Assembly: GCA_026710565.1 (NCBI GenBank)
Contig: JAPOQV010000582.1
Location: 1-6,521, forward strand
DNA from: Spirochaetaceae bacterium
GTDB lineage: Bacteria; Spirochaetota; Spirochaetia; SZUA-6; Bin103
Reading direction: 5' to 3'
Length of the DNA stretch: 6,521 bases
The notes under the pieces: model-generated
Databases searched by the model: none
The model's input: only the letters and a program-made list of their open reading frames with translations
Told to the model about the DNA's origin: nothing
Part shown: piece by piece, positions 5,727-6,521 of the stretch
Layout of the letters: each line of letters begins with the position of its first letter
Numbering within the stretch: position 1 is the first letter of the stretch
Made by a program: the position numbers and the translations under genes

Positions 5727-6521
5727 ATGATCAACGTCTCGACCACAGCTCCCGCGACCGCCGTTGCCGGCCTCTGCGACGACCAACTGCTGGCGCAGAC
5801 CGGCGCCTTGGCGCAGCTCGATCGTCAGGTCCAGGTCTTCGTCATCGACCACCTGCTGGAGATCGAGGCACGCGCGCTGTACCTGCGCCGCGGGTTCTCC
5901 AGCCTGTTCGACTACGTGACGCGCGGGTTGCGCTACAGCGATGGGTCCGCGTATCGGAGGATCGGCGCCATGAAGCTGTGCGCGCAGGTGGCAGGCACGC
6001 GTGAGCGGCTGCGGGACGGCTCGCTGACGCTGGACGCGGCGGCGCAGTTGCAGTCTGCCTTCGATCGGTGCGACCGGCAGCAGAGGCGCGCGACGAGCAG
6101 TGCCGGTCCGGCGCCGAGTGCCGTGGTGGCTGCGGGGCCGGCCATGCGGCCGAACGGCTCGGCTCCAACGGCTCCCGCGACGGCGGCGCCGCCGGAGTTG
6201 GACCTCTCGGCACGGAAGGCGCTGGTGGACGAGGCGGTCGGCAAGAGCTCACGAGAGGTCATGCGGGTGCTGGCCGGGATGGACCCCGAGCTGGCGGCGC
6301 CGGCCGATCGGCTGCGGCCGCTGGACGCGGAGCGCTGGGAGCTCAAGGCCGTCATCGACACGGAGTGCCAGCGCGGCCTGGAGCAACTCAAGGGGCTGCT
6401 GTCACACGTCGACCCGCGCATGACGCTGGGACAGCTCGTGGGGCGGCTCGTGAAGGAGGGGCTGGACCGGCATGACCCCGCCCGGCCGCCGCGGCGAGCT
6501 CCGGGCCCTGCCCGCAGCCCA
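5727..6521 (+). CDS. HNH endonuclease-family protein (N-terminal part, runs off right edge)
   Basis: An open frame of 265 codons with no stop before the window ends. The first 110 residues match the N-terminal region of a family of bacterial HNH-endonuclease proteins. They are helical, with EIEARALYLRRGFSSLF at 49-65, followed by DYVTRGLRYSDGSAYRRI and a helix with the RLRDGSLTLDAAAQL pattern. Residues about 122-156 form an Ala/Pro-rich linker. GKSSREVMRVLAGMDPE follows, matching the family's second block (usually GKSKREVE...). Then comes a helical LKGLLSHVDPRMTLGQLVGRL segment, which in relatives precedes a basic stretch and the C-terminal HNH nuclease domain. That domain should lie past the right edge, so nuclease activity cannot be confirmed here. 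The biological role of the family is unclear; it is often multi-copy in genomes. Start ATG 5727 is supported by the promoter just upstream. Confidence 0.8.
   Translation, partial: MINVSTTAPATAVAGLCDDQLLAQTGALAQLDRQVQVFVIDHLLEIEARALYLRRGFSSLFDYVTRGLRYSDGSAYRRIGAMKLCAQVAGTRERLRDGSLTLDAAAQLQSAFDRCDRQQRRATSSAGPAPSAVVAAGPAMRPNGSAPTAPATAAPPELDLSARKALVDEAVGKSSREVMRVLAGMDPELAAPADRLRPLDAERWELKAVIDTECQRGLEQLKGLLSHVDPRMTLGQLVGRLVKEGLDRHDPARPPRRAPGPARSP

Overview
The window is GC-rich (by eye well above 60 %) and densely packed. It holds six protein-coding features, five recognisable enzymes or enzyme fragments plus one probable gene remnant. I found no tRNA, rRNA, CRISPR array or insertion sequence. The GC content, GTG and TTG starts, and near absence of Shine-Dalgarno sites suggest a free-living or host-associated high-GC bacterium with a large carbohydrate-catabolic repertoire. 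The phylum cannot be fixed from this sequence; Chloroflexota, Actinomycetota, Planctomycetota-like or high-GC spirochaete/proteobacterial lineages all remain possible.

Left part (1-2186). A thiamine-diphosphate enzyme of the acetolactate-synthase type runs leftward off the window edge; only its N-terminal 212 residues are present. It is divergent from a cytoplasmic-type, formylglycine-dependent sulfatase (678-2186). Only 41 bp separate the two start codons. That gap holds a 22-bp near-perfect inverted repeat ending one base before the sulfatase ATG, and it overlaps a consensus TTGACA reading toward the TPP enzyme. This is a good candidate for a shared operator or a 5' RNA hairpin.

Middle part (2259-5001). 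After a 72-bp gap come three tightly coupled genes: a DUF6807 ('PmoA family') protein, a Gfo/Idh/MocA oxidoreductase starting with TTG (TTGA overlap), and a classical SDR dehydrogenase (TGATG overlap). Together with the sulfatase this looks like a small catabolic island for a sugar, polyol or sugar-acid, possibly sulfated. In that reading the sulfatase removes an ester sulfate and two NAD(P)-dependent dehydrogenases oxidise the product. DUF6807 has an unknown role, and the TPP enzyme may act on a 2-keto intermediate. The pathway is inference; no substrate can be read from the sequence.

Right part (5002-6521). Converging on the SDR gene with two bases between stop codons is the N-terminal part of a transglutaminase-like protein. 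It keeps the catalytic Cys region but lacks the His/Asp half, so it is probably a truncated remnant. A 129-bp gap with a strikingly AT-rich 3' end carries a -10-like box placed for leaderless transcription. It leads into an HNH-endonuclease-family gene that runs off the right edge before its HNH domain.

I do not see a clearly new defence or mobile system. The points most worth checking are the divergent operator-like palindrome, the DUF6807-Gfo/Idh-SDR operon, and the truncated transglutaminase-like gene.
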